Of a stretch of DNA of 64,000 nt, positions 19,966 through 27,640 are shown piece by piece. This stretch comes from Methylotenera sp. (GTDB lineage: Bacteria > Pseudomonadota > Gammaproteobacteria > Burkholderiales > Methylophilaceae). The position numbers and the translations under genes were made by a program. The stretch lies in NCBI GenBank assembly GCA_013141495.1, contig JABFQV010000002.1, forward strand, positions 62,001-126,000, in the 5' to 3' direction. Every line of letters begins with the position of its first letter. The first letter of the stretch is position 1. The notes beneath the pieces were generated by a model, which had not been told where the DNA came from, ran no database searches, and saw only the letters and a program-made list of their open reading frames with translations.

Positions 19966-20730
19966 ATGCAATTAACCATACTAGGCGCAGGCTCCAGCGC
20001 AGGCACGCCAATGATAGGCTGCCAATGTAGCACTTGTACATCTCACGACAAACGTAATCACAGAACCCGCTGTTCCAGTATGATCAAGCTTGATAACGGT
20101 AAGACAATACTGATCGACACCGGTCCGGATTTACGTCAGCAAGCATTAAGAGAAGGGCTAACAAACGTCGATGCGGTGCTTTATACGCACACGCATGCCG
20201 ACCACCTTCATGGCATAGATGATTTGCGTAGTTTTTGCCAACTGCAACGCGCCCAAATTCCTCTTTATGGCAGCCCGGAGGCCATGACACATATTGCAGA
20301 TAAATTTGGCTACACCTTGCGTGAGCCTAGTGACTTTTGGGATATGCCCGTTCTTAAAATAAACCCAATCAACCAGCCTTTTCAATTATTTGAGCAAACG
20401 ATTCAACCAATACCTGTTAAACATGGAAACAGTACTATTTTTGGCTACCGAATCGGTAATATAGCTTACCTGACAGACGTATCAGAGATCCCAGAAACCT
20501 CATTACAGATGCTTAAAGGTTTAAAAGTTTTGCTTTTAGATTGCTTGCGTTATAAAACGCATTATAGCCATATAAATTTTGAACAAAACTTGCGCTATGC
20601 AGGTCTGATAGGCGCTGATTCAACTTACTTAATACACATGACGCACGAGCTTGAGTATTTAGAATTAAGTGCAAAGTTACCCGATAAGGTGTTTGTAGGC
20701 TACGATGGGCTAAAACTAGAGGTGAACTAA
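19966..20730 (+). CDS. PhnP-like metallo-beta-lactamase fold hydrolase
   Basis: The 254-residue protein has the metal motif HTHADHLHGIDDLRSF, a further His in VKHGNS and the late YLIHMTHEL block. Near the N-terminus GCQCSTC follows GSSAGTPMI, resembling the extra zinc site of PhnP phosphodiesterases. It is probably a cyclic phosphodiesterase or a related phosphoester hydrolase. No phosphonate genes are nearby, so a PhnP role is not implied. It is 39 bp after tatD and likely cotranscribed. Confidence 0.82.
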   Translation: MQLTILGAGSSAGTPMIGCQCSTCTSHDKRNHRTRCSSMIKLDNGKTILIDTGPDLRQQALREGLTNVDAVLYTHTHADHLHGIDDLRSFCQLQRAQIPLYGSPEAMTHIADKFGYTLREPSDFWDMPVLKINPINQPFQLFEQTIQPIPVKHGNSTIFGYRIGNIAYLTDVSEIPETSLQMLKGLKVLLLDCLRYKTHYSHINFEQNLRYAGLIGADSTYLIHMTHELEYLELSAKLPDKVFVGYDGLKLEVN

Positions 20731-20794
20731 TCATACTTGTTATGCTTAAAACTTAATAAATGAGATAATAAAACGCTATATTTTGGAGATAAAA

Positions 20795-21202
20795 ATGCAA
20801 TTAACCACAATGACAATTAAAACAAGTATAAAAAAATTATGTTTAAGCTTTGCAATCGGCACATTACTCGCTGTAACACTTTCTAGCGTACATGCCGCAC
20901 CACCTAAAGTTAAAACCTACACAGAGGATGAATTTTTGAATTCATTCAGTGGTAAATCAATGAAAATTATTACCGACAAACTAGGAAAACCTTTTAAAAA
21001 AGAACAATCTGTTAAACCTTCTGGCGCATCTACAGTGATGCTCAGAGCCGGCGCGGATGAAAAAAAATCCAAGCCGGTAAAAGTTGAAATGTGGTATTAC
21101 AAACATATCGTGAAATACGACCCTAAAAACACTTACAAAGAAACAGAAATCACTTTTGTAAATGACAGAGTGATGAACATTGCTTTTTTTAATAACCGCT
21201 AA
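20795..21202 (+). CDS. Small exported protein of unknown function
   Basis: The frame opens at a TTG (20783), but the ATG at 20795 preceded by TTGGAG is the better start, giving about 135 residues. A signal peptide (SFAIGTLLAVTLSSVHA) ends near residue 40 before APPKVKTYTEDEF. The mature part is basic, with KIITDKLGKPFKKEQS and a YYKHIVKYDPKNTYKETEITF segment; the latter pattern resembles small outer-membrane-assembly-type lipoprotein domains but is too short to assign. I do not recognise it. Confidence 0.7.
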   Translation: MQLTTMTIKTSIKKLCLSFAIGTLLAVTLSSVHAAPPKVKTYTEDEFLNSFSGKSMKIITDKLGKPFKKEQSVKPSGASTVMLRAGADEKKSKPVKVEMWYYKHIVKYDPKNTYKETEITFVNDRVMNIAFFNNR

Positions 21203-21263
21203 TACCAACGCATCTAAATGCTGAATAACGGGTAACCCTCAATACGGTTCTTTAAGAAGAGTC

Positions 21264-21333
21264 CCGTTTGCCCTGAGCATGTCGAAGGGCCTTTAGTGAG
21301 TAGCTAGTGGTTCGACAAGCTCACCACGAACGG
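21264..21333. repeat. Imperfect inverted repeat of a dispersed type
   Basis: The 23-nt arms 21264-21286 and 21311-21333 are inverted copies with a few mismatches, containing GAGCATGTCGAA and TTCGACAAGCTC. This TTCGACAAGCTCA core is a familiar intergenic repeat in proteobacterial genomes. It lies in the 345-bp gene-free stretch before the binding-protein gene and can form a large hairpin. Confidence 0.7.
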
Positions 21334-21400
21334 TTAAACGAACAGTAAGGGATAACCCTAGCAAGTTGAGCATTTTAAACCGAGATTGTTTAGTAGGCTA

Positions 21401-21445
21401 AACACCCCCATCCTAACCTTCCCCCTGCAAAGGGGAAGGGGCGGC
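21401..21445. repeat. GC-rich palindromic repeat
   Basis: CCTTCCCC (21417-21424) and GGGGAAGG (21432-21439) form an 8-bp stem with a 7-nt loop, flanked by CACCCCCATCCTAA. It resembles widespread bacterial intergenic repeats of the CCCTCCCC/GGGGAGGG type. With the preceding repeat it fills most of 21203-21547, where no gene is seen. Confidence 0.6.
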
Positions 21446-21547
21446 TCGGTTCTAATGAATTATCTAGGTTAAATTAGCTACTTTTAATTTAATTGATAAT
21501 TTAAAAAAATTTACGCAGAGGTAGCCCGTTATAGTGACAGCCAGTTT

Positions 21548-23002
21548 ATGAAAATACTGTATTTCATCATTGGCTTAAGTGTATTGCTGTTATGCGGTTG
21601 CAATCAAACACATACCAATGCGCCAACTCGCGTTTCTGCACCAATTCAATTTGCAGTGACGCAAGCACCGTTGAATTTAGATCCGCGTTATGCAAGCGAC
21701 GCGGCATCAGAGCGAGTTAACCGGCTCATTTATCAGCCCTTGGTTGATTTTGATGCACAATCAAAGCCCGCCCCGCGATTAGCGTCGTGGGTTGAAGTTA
21801 ATCCTCATCAATATCGTTTTACTTTGCACAAAGCCCGCGCGCCGTTTCATCATGGCAAGCCACTCACGGCACGCGATGTGAAGGCAACCTACGATTCGTT
21901 AGCTCAGCTTAAAAGCTCGCCACACACTGCCGAATTTTCTAATATAAAAAGCATTGAAGTTGAGAATGAAAACACGGTGCTTTTTCAATTAAAACAAGCT
22001 GATAAGCACTTTCCTGCCAAGTTGATTATTGGTATTTTGCCGCAAGATTTAATTGAAAAAAATCATGACTTTTCGCATCATCCTATTGGTAGTGGGGTGT
22101 TGCAGTTTGTGAGCTGGCAAAACAAGCTGGTTTTAAAAAGAATGACAGATGGGCAGGTGATTGCTTTAATTGAAGTGAAAGACCCAACGGTGCGCGTACT
22201 CAAGCTTCTACGTGGCGAGGTGGATTTACTGCAAGGTGATTTGCCGCCAGAGCTAATCAAACATCTGCAAACCAAACCTGAAATTACCGTGAGCACAAGC
22301 CAAGGGGCTAATTTCTCTTACCTTGGTTTGAATCTGCAAGATTCACTTTTGAAAAACCTTAAAGTGAGGCAGGCCGTTGCCTATGCCATAGACCGCCAGG
22401 CCATCATAGCGCAGGTGATGGTTGAAAACACACGGCTGGCGGGCGCGATTTTACCGCCAGAGCATTATGCAGGTAACGCTAATTTAACGCCGTATGAATA
22501 CAGCCCGGCAAAAGCCAGGCAGTTGCTGATTGAAGCCGGCGTTAAACTCCCACTTAAATTGGTTTATAAAACCTCGACCGATGCACAACGCGTACGCTTT
22601 GCTACCATATTACAAGCGCAGATGCAGCCGGCTGGTATTGATTTAGAGATTCACAGTCTGGATTGGGGTACGTTTTTTGAAGATGTAAAACAAGGCGAGT
22701 TTCAATTGTTTGGGCTGATATGGGTTGGTATTAAAACACCTGAAATTTACACCAAAGCTTTTAGCTCGCAAAACTTCCCACCCCATGGCTTTAACCGTGG
22801 ACGCTTTGCAGACACTAAGCTCGACAGCCTGCTTGCAAAAGAAGATTGGGCTTTTGCAACGGCAAGAATTCATGAGCAATTACCATATATTCCCTTATGG
22901 TATGAAGGACAGTTTGCCGCTTTTAATAAAAACATTAAAAATTACGTGCCTAAACCTGATGGCAATTGGGATGATTTAGCTACAATAACATACAAAAAAT
23001 GA
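21548..23002 (+). CDS. ABC transporter substrate-binding lipoprotein, peptide (SBP_bac_5) family
   Basis: The 484-residue protein has a lipoprotein signal (ILYFIIGLSVLLLCGC, lipid Cys at about residue 18) and the family 5 binding-protein pattern: NLDPRYASDAASERVNRLIYQPLVDFD, PLTARDVKATYDS and KVRQAVAYAIDRQAII. It should bind peptides or a related solute in the periplasm. Two matching permease genes lie at 27.6-29.4 kb, but a 4-kb island of toxin-antitoxin and methyltransferase genes stands between. This suggests the transporter operon was split by insertion. Confidence 0.88.
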   Translation: MKILYFIIGLSVLLLCGCNQTHTNAPTRVSAPIQFAVTQAPLNLDPRYASDAASERVNRLIYQPLVDFDAQSKPAPRLASWVEVNPHQYRFTLHKARAPFHHGKPLTARDVKATYDSLAQLKSSPHTAEFSNIKSIEVENENTVLFQLKQADKHFPAKLIIGILPQDLIEKNHDFSHHPIGSGVLQFVSWQNKLVLKRMTDGQVIALIEVKDPTVRVLKLLRGEVDLLQGDLPPELIKHLQTKPEITVSTSQGANFSYLGLNLQDSLLKNLKVRQAVAYAIDRQAIIAQVMVENTRLAGAILPPEHYAGNANLTPYEYSPAKARQLLIEAGVKLPLKLVYKTSTDAQRVRFATILQAQMQPAGIDLEIHSLDWGTFFEDVKQGEFQLFGLIWVGIKTPEIYTKAFSSQNFPPHGFNRGRFADTKLDSLLAKEDWAFATARIHEQLPYIPLWYEGQFAAFNKNIKNYVPKPDGNWDDLATITYKK

Positions 23003-23010
23003 CAATGTGT

Positions 23011-23036
23011 TATATTGTACACAATGTATTTTAGGA
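23011..23036 (+). promoter_or_regulatory. Candidate autoregulated promoter/operator of the first toxin-antitoxin operon
   Basis: A 12-bp palindrome ATTGT-AC-ACAAT (23014-23025) overlaps a TATATT -10-like hexamer (23011-23016), and TAGGAGA follows as ribosome site before the antitoxin ATG at 23044. Ribbon-helix-helix antitoxins usually repress their own promoter by binding such palindromes, so an operator role is inferred. Confidence 0.5.
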
Positions 23037-23043
23037 GAAAATC

Positions 23044-23280
23044 ATGAGCACAACTGTAACGCTAAGATTAGATGATGCTGTGAAGGATAAGCTAGAAAAG
23101 CTAGCGGAATCTACACACCGCAGCCGCTCATTTTTGGCGGCAGAGGCAATAAAAGCCTATGTGGATAGTAACGAATGGCAAATTGCAGAAATTCACCAAG
23201 CGATTCAAGAAGCTGAAACAGGTGACTTTGCCAGTGACGCAGAAGTAAAAGCCGTATTAGGCAAGTGGAATGCGCAATAA
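23044..23280 (+). CDS. Ribbon-helix-helix antitoxin (CopG/ParD-like)
   Basis: The 78-residue protein begins with the RHH pattern TVTLRLDDAVKDKLEKLAESTHRSRSFLAAEAIKAYVD: an alternating beta strand and two helices. The tail (about residues 48-78, acidic and Ala-rich) would wrap the toxin. It is 6 bp upstream of a ParE/RelE-like toxin gene, the normal antitoxin-first order. It should neutralise the toxin and repress the operon. Confidence 0.9.
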   Translation: MSTTVTLRLDDAVKDKLEKLAESTHRSRSFLAAEAIKAYVDSNEWQIAEIHQAIQEAETGDFASDAEVKAVLGKWNAQ

Positions 23281-23286
23281 ATAGCC

Positions 23287-23574
23287 ATGCAAATTGTTTG
23301 GCTAAAAACAGCGCTACGTAATCTAGATGAAATCGCAACTTACATTGCGCAAGATAACCCAGCAGCGGCAAGCCAAGTGGTAAAAACCATTTATACGCAA
23401 GTAAACCTATTGTCGCAACAACCTGCATTGGGGCGCTCTGGTCGCGTGTTAGGTACGCGCGAGTTGGTGATTAGCAATACGCCGTATTTAGTACCATACC
23501 GCATTAAATATAATACGGTTGAAATTTTGCGTGTGTTTCATACTTCACGTAAACCCCCTACAAACTGGGTATAA
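23287..23574 (+). CDS. ParE/RelE superfamily toxin
   Basis: The 95-residue protein has the ParE fold signature: IVWLKTALRNLDEIATYIAQDNPAAA at the start, then GRSGRVLGTRELVISNTPYLVPYRI and VEILRVFHTSRKPP at the end. ParE toxins poison gyrase, RelE toxins cut mRNA; the lack of clear RelE catalytic residues and the overall pattern favour ParE, but this is inference. Its stop is 16 bp before the methyltransferase start, so the TA and modification genes may share a transcript. Confidence 0.9.
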   Translation: MQIVWLKTALRNLDEIATYIAQDNPAAASQVVKTIYTQVNLLSQQPALGRSGRVLGTRELVISNTPYLVPYRIKYNTVEILRVFHTSRKPPTNWV

Positions 23575-23590
23575 AAAAAAGAAAGCTCCT

Positions 23591-26470
23591 ATGTCGCTCC
23601 ATGCCGCATTACAAACCGCCAGAAGTGAAGAAGACGTTAAAGACGCCTACATCAAAGCATTAGGCTTAAAAGCCTACACTAAAGGCTTAATTGATATTCA
23701 AACAGCTGAAATTTGGTTTGAGGCAAAAGACACCAGCAAAGTATCAACCTATGCTATGTTTACGCAGTTATTGCACTATGTTCAAGTAGCGCTTAACAAG
23801 GGTGAAATTATTCCTGCGTTTTTAGCGGTGATTGATACTGAAAAAGCCGCGTTGATGAAAAGCAGCGACGTATTGCCGTTTTTAGCCAAAAAAACCATCA
23901 CATGGGGCAAATCTGCCAGCCAATATACGCAAGAAGCACTGGCAGAAATCTCTACGCATATCGGTACGCATTTTGTTTCGTTTAGAATTGCCACGCACGA
24001 AGAAGAATTTATCAGTACGGTAAAAGCCGCGATTAAATCAGGCGACATTATCCGTACGCAAATTACGCCAGACAACCTAAAACAAGTGTTTGATAAATGG
24101 GTGGCGATGATAGGCCGCGAGATTAACGGCGTGGATGAAGATGATTACGCCTTACTGTTTTTTGCCGACATTATGCACGATGGCAAAGTCTCTACCCACG
24201 CCAACTTACCAGCCGAGTTACTGCACAAAAACGATGCCCCCGTGTTTAGCTTAGGCGGAAAAATGTACGAGCTAGGCAATAAAGAAGGCTACCGCCAGTT
24301 TTGGGCGATTTATCACAAACCACCCAAAGCTGAATACCGCAACTATTTATTAGAGCGTCGCGATAGCCTGATTCCGCTCGATGAACGCAGCTTTAAAGGC
24401 GCGTATTACACGCCGCTGGCCGTGGTAGATAAGGCTTACGACAAGCTGACTGAAACCTTGGGCGAAAACTGGCAAAAGAATTACATTGTGTGGGATATGT
24501 GCTGTGGCGTGGGCAATTTAGAAGTAAAACACAGCAACCCGCGCAACATCTACATGAGCACGCTGGACGAGGCTGACGTGGATGTGATGAAAGCGACTAA
24601 AACCTGTGTATCGGCACAACGCTTTCAGTATGACTATTTGAATGACGATATTACCGATGACGGTAAAATTGATTACAGCCTGACTAATAAAGTGCCGGAA
24701 GGCTTAAGGCAAGCCATTGCCGAGGGTAAGAAAATATTGGTGTTAATTAACCCGCCTTATGCGGAGGCGGCAAATACGCTCGGCAATGAAGGTAAAACAG
24801 ATGTAGCCACTACGCGTGTTGCAAGTAGCATGGTGGATTATGGCTATGCTTCACGCGAATTATTCACTCAATTTGTGGCGCGTATTGCACAAGAAATACC
24901 AACGGCTACGTTAGCCATGTTTAGCACACTAAAATATGTGAATGCGCCGAACTTTGAAAAATTTAGGCAATCTTGGAATGCTAAGTATTTAGGTGGCTTT
25001 GTCGTGCATAGCAAAGCTTTTGAGGGGCTAAAAGGGGACTTTCCCATTGGCTTTTTAGTGTGGCAAACAGCCAATATTCCCCTTCAAAATGAAGGGGTGG
25101 CGCGAAGCGACGGGGTAGTTACAACACCCAATAAAACCACAAACACCAAAAGTAAATTAGGTGACTTGCCCTACAACGCTACATTAAAAGAAAAAGCGCG
25201 TGAGCTAAGAAAAGCGGGTAATTTAAGTGAAGTGCTATTTTGGAATGCTGTCAAAAACAAACAATTAAATAACTTGGATTTTGACAGGCAGCGCATCATA
25301 GGCAATTACATTGTTGATTTTTACTGCCATGAGTATGCTTTAGTTGTTGAGATTGACGGTGATTCACATGATAACAAGCAAGCGTATGACGAAGCTAGAA
25401 ATCATTATCTGCAAGGGCTTGGGCTTCAAGTATTGCATGTGCAAGATATTGAAGTGAAAAAGAATTTAGCGGGTGTGATTGATTTGGTGCGGCAGCATAT
25501 CGCTAAGCCAGTTGATGGCGTTTTAGCTACCCCGCCCGTTGGGCACCCCTTCAAAATGAAGGGGAATAAAACCATGACGCATACGCCTATTGATGAAATT
25601 ACCACTGAGGTGTTAGACAAAAAATCACAAGCGATAGGTGAGAAGCGTTTTTACAATTTACCCAATAAGCAATTACTGACTAATTGGATTGGTCGTCAAA
25701 AACCCAACGAGCATGATGTTTTGCCGTTAATCAATGCCGTAACGCCAACAACAAAAACTAAAGGTGTACGCCGCACAACGTGGTCTGATGGTGCAATTGG
25801 ACACATGTTGTCTGATAGTAATGATTTACAAAATGCAATTCAAACAGGCTTGTTTTCTTCGGTTCATAGCATTGGACATAAAGGTGGATTCTTCGTTACC
25901 CATGAAAACCTTTGGCAAGCTTCTGTAATTTTTGCAGTGCGCCGCCTTATCAAACCCACATGGCTTAACGACCGCGACCAATTCCTACAACCCACCGAAA
26001 CACTTACAGACGAATTCAAAACCGATTGCTTAATGTGGATGCTATTTAACGGTAGCAACCTCACCGCCAGCGCCAACGAGCTAGAATGGAACGGCAAACA
26101 ATGGAGCATCGTTAATCACTTTATTCCGTTTACCGAGGCTGAAGTAGGCGCGCCTGAACGTTTTGAATCTGACTTTATGGTGCAATATTTAAGCGATAAA
26201 ACACTGTCTGCAGAGGCAAGCGCAGTGCGGCTTGCAGGGCAGGTGTTATGGCAGGCTTACTTTGCCCACACCGACGTGCGCAGCGTGCGCGATGAACTTA
26301 AACTCAACCGCGCAGACGTTGGCTGGTACCAAATTCGCAATGCCTTAAAAGCGCGTAACGCCAGCGGTGACTTTGTGCCAGTTACCTTTAGCGCGTTTGA
26401 AGCCGCTTATAAAACATTGGGCGATAAATTACGCCCGCAGGTGTATGAACTGGGGTTTTTGAAAGGTTAA
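23591..26470 (+). CDS. N6-adenine DNA methyltransferase/putative type IIG restriction enzyme, with in-frame DUF559 insertion
   Basis: The 959-residue protein is a large adenine methyltransferase: GAYYTP (270-274), SAM loop DMCCGVGN (302-309) and catalytic NPPY (387-390). Near the N-terminus D35 and E44-A-K46 could form a PD-(D/E)XK nuclease site, suggesting a single-chain restriction-modification enzyme; this is tentative. Residues 497-658 are an insertion holding a complete DUF559 nuclease domain (see the mobile element entry). The methyltransferase sequence reads directly from WQTANI across it into NKTMTHTPIDEI. Start: the frame is open from 23519, but that overlaps the toxin, and the ATG at 23591 begins MSLHAALQTARSEED. 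TA genes flank both sides. Confidence 0.85.
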   Translation: MSLHAALQTARSEEDVKDAYIKALGLKAYTKGLIDIQTAEIWFEAKDTSKVSTYAMFTQLLHYVQVALNKGEIIPAFLAVIDTEKAALMKSSDVLPFLAKKTITWGKSASQYTQEALAEISTHIGTHFVSFRIATHEEEFISTVKAAIKSGDIIRTQITPDNLKQVFDKWVAMIGREINGVDEDDYALLFFADIMHDGKVSTHANLPAELLHKNDAPVFSLGGKMYELGNKEGYRQFWAIYHKPPKAEYRNYLLERRDSLIPLDERSFKGAYYTPLAVVDKAYDKLTETLGENWQKNYIVWDMCCGVGNLEVKHSNPRNIYMSTLDEADVDVMKATKTCVSAQRFQYDYLNDDITDDGKIDYSLTNKVPEGLRQAIAEGKKILVLINPPYAEAANTLGNEGKTDVATTRVASSMVDYGYASRELFTQFVARIAQEIPTATLAMFSTLKYVNAPNFEKFRQSWNAKYLGGFVVHSKAFEGLKGDFPIGFLVWQTANIPLQNEGVARSDGVVTTPNKTTNTKSKLGDLPYNATLKEKARELRKAGNLSEVLFWNAVKNKQLNNLDFDRQRIIGNYIVDFYCHEYALVVEIDGDSHDNKQAYDEARNHYLQGLGLQVLHVQDIEVKKNLAGVIDLVRQHIAKPVDGVLATPPVGHPFKMKGNKTMTHTPIDEITTEVLDKKSQAIGEKRFYNLPNKQLLTNWIGRQKPNEHDVLPLINAVTPTTKTKGVRRTTWSDGAIGHMLSDSNDLQNAIQTGLFSSVHSIGHKGGFFVTHENLWQASVIFAVRRLIKPTWLNDRDQFLQPTETLTDEFKTDCLMWMLFNGSNLTASANELEWNGKQWSIVNHFIPFTEAEVGAPERFESDFMVQYLSDKTLSAEASAVRLAGQVLWQAYFAHTDVRSVRDELKLNRADVGWYQIRNALKARNASGDFVPVTFSAFEAAYKTLGDKLRPQVYELGFLKG
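25079..25564 (+). mobile_element. DUF559 nuclease-domain cassette with palindromic ends, inserted in frame
   Basis: The 486-bp block begins and ends with the same 19-bp palindrome (CCCCTTCAAAATGAAGGGG, 25079-25097 and 25546-25564). Inside these, the ends continue as imperfect inverted repeats ending GGGGTAG (left) and CTACCCC (right), about 40 bp each. It starts at a codon boundary and is exactly 162 codons. The core (residues 527-638 of the fusion) is DUF559: LPYNATLKEKARELR, Glu547 in LSEVLFW, Asp576 in IVDFYC, then VVEIDGDSH with Glu587, Asp589 and His593, so the Vsr-like site looks intact. No in-frame ATG precedes the domain, so it is made only as a fusion. No target duplication is obvious. 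Confidence 0.85.
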
Positions 26471-26560
26471 TGATGTGGTTGAGTTGCTCATTAAGCAAGA
26501 CGAAAATACAGGTTTGGCGTATATTTCACATATCATGGCTAATTGTTAAGTGAAGGGGTA

Positions 26561-26755
26561 ATGATGCAATTACAAATTTCTGAAAAACGCGAAGTAGCCG
26601 AATTGTTGGCGCAGTTGCCAGAAGATAGCACTTTGGAAGATATTCAATATCATTTATATATTTTAGAAAAAGTAAAACATGGTCAGGCAGATATTGCAAT
26701 GGGTAGAACCTACACGCAAGCCGAAGTTGGGGCGAAATTGCAAAAATGGCTTTAA
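26561..26755 (+). CDS. Antitoxin of the second ParE-type module
   Basis: The 64-residue protein (MMQLQISEKREVAELLAQLPEDSTLEDIQYHLYILEKVKHGQADIAMGR then TYTQAEVGAKL) matches a common class of short antitoxins paired with ParE/RelE toxins, recognisable by the LPxDSTxEDIxYHLYxxxK core and the late xAEVxxKLxxWL end. The frame opens at a TTG (26543); the ATG at 26561 follows AAGGGG and is preferred. Its end overlaps the toxin start by 10 nt. The 90 bp before it contain no recognised gene. Confidence 0.82.
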   Translation: MMQLQISEKREVAELLAQLPEDSTLEDIQYHLYILEKVKHGQADIAMGRTYTQAEVGAKLQKWL

Positions 26756-27036
26756 TTGTTGTTTGGTCGCAAACCGCATTAGATGATGTGGATGCAATTG
26801 CTGCTTATATTTTTAAAGATTCGCCTTTTTACGCAAAGGCTGTCACTGAAAAGTTGTTAAAAGTCGCTGAAGGTGTTGCAGCGTTTCCCCAAATAGGACG
26901 AACTGTACCTGAACTTAATCAAGCGCATATTCGTGAGCGGTTTGTTTATAGCTATCGCCTGATATATGAAATTAAGCCAACACAAATTGAAATTTTAACC
27001 GTAGTGCATGGTAGAAGATTATTAGAAACTGTTTGA
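26746..27036 (+). CDS. ParE-like toxin of the second module
   Basis: The 96-residue protein (IVVWSQTALDDVDAIAAYIFKDSPFYAKAV, then FPQIGRTVPEL, RERFVYSYRLIYEI and ILTVVHGRRLL) follows the ParE/RelE pattern very closely, including the conserved GRxVPE and terminal HGRR. It overlaps its antitoxin and is followed after 1 nt by an L,D-transpeptidase gene. It is distinct in sequence from the toxin at 23.3 kb, so the two modules are not a recent duplication. Confidence 0.9.
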   Translation: MALIVVWSQTALDDVDAIAAYIFKDSPFYAKAVTEKLLKVAEGVAAFPQIGRTVPELNQAHIRERFVYSYRLIYEIKPTQIEILTVVHGRRLLETV

Positions 27037-27037
27037 T

Positions 27038-27517
27038 ATGCACATTGAAATCTCTATCTCCCACCAAACCCTGACGCTATTCGATAACTTTGGCAGCGTG
27101 AAAGCTCAATACAGCATTTCAACTGCTGCTAACGGCATAGGCTGTGAGAAAAACAGCGGTTGTACGCCACTGGGTGAACATATTATTCGAGCCAAGATTG
27201 GTGCAAATACACCTGTGAATGCTGTGTTTGTTGGGCGCCGCGCTACGGGTGAAATTTGTACGCCAGCGCTGATGGCTGAGTTTCCGAATCGCGATTGGAT
27301 TTTGACGCGTATTTTGTGGCTTTCTGGCACCGAGGTAGGCAAAAACCGCTTGGGTAATGTAGATACCATGCAGCGTTATATTTACATACACGGCACGCCG
27401 GATGATGTTGCGTTGGGGCAGGCAGCCTCACATGGGTGTATTCGTATGCGTAATGCAGATGTGATGGCGTTGTTTGATTTGGTGGATGTTGGGACGCCTG
27501 TGGTGATAGTGGAATGA
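27038..27517 (+). CDS. L,D-transpeptidase (YkuD domain) without signal peptide
   Basis: The 159-residue protein consists only of a YkuD catalytic domain: YIYIHGTPDDVALGQAASHGCIRM holds the His and nucleophilic Cys motif. Such enzymes form 3-3 peptidoglycan crosslinks or attach lipoproteins. No signal peptide or membrane segment is visible (MHIEISISHQTLTLFD at the start), which is common in a betaproteobacterial subgroup but leaves localisation open. It begins 1 nt after the ParE-like toxin and precedes the permease genes. Confidence 0.85.
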   Translation: MHIEISISHQTLTLFDNFGSVKAQYSISTAANGIGCEKNSGCTPLGEHIIRAKIGANTPVNAVFVGRRATGEICTPALMAEFPNRDWILTRILWLSGTEVGKNRLGNVDTMQRYIYIHGTPDDVALGQAASHGCIRMRNADVMALFDLVDVGTPVVIVE

Positions 27518-27534
27518 TGTGCCAATCTAAGTCC

Positions 27535-27608
27535 GTCATTCTGAACGAAGTGAAGAATCCAGTCTTTTGTGACCAAAGTGCTAGATCCTTCGCTATGCTC
27601 AGGATGAC
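27535..27608. repeat. Imperfect inverted repeat, GTCATTCTGA family
   Basis: Arms 27535-27561 (GTCATTCTGAACGAAGTGAA...) and 27582-27608 (ending GCTCAGGATGAC) are inverted copies with several mismatches. It belongs to the same family as the perfect copy at 34084-34156. It lies between the L,D-transpeptidase and the permease gene. Confidence 0.8.
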
Positions 27609-27640
27609 AGTTAAGTATTTGATGGTGAGTTTGGGTGTTT

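Noticed and set aside
25079-25564. Intein interpretation of the insertion in the methyltransferase
   Set aside because: No splicing motifs: no Cys/Ser at the first insert position (it is Pro) and no terminal His-Asn; the nuclease is DUF559, not LAGLIDADG or HNH.
26475-26549. Short open frame (about 24 codons from a GTG) between the methyltransferase and the second antitoxin
   Set aside because: Protein-like composition but too short and without ribosome site; could be a gene remnant, not supportable.
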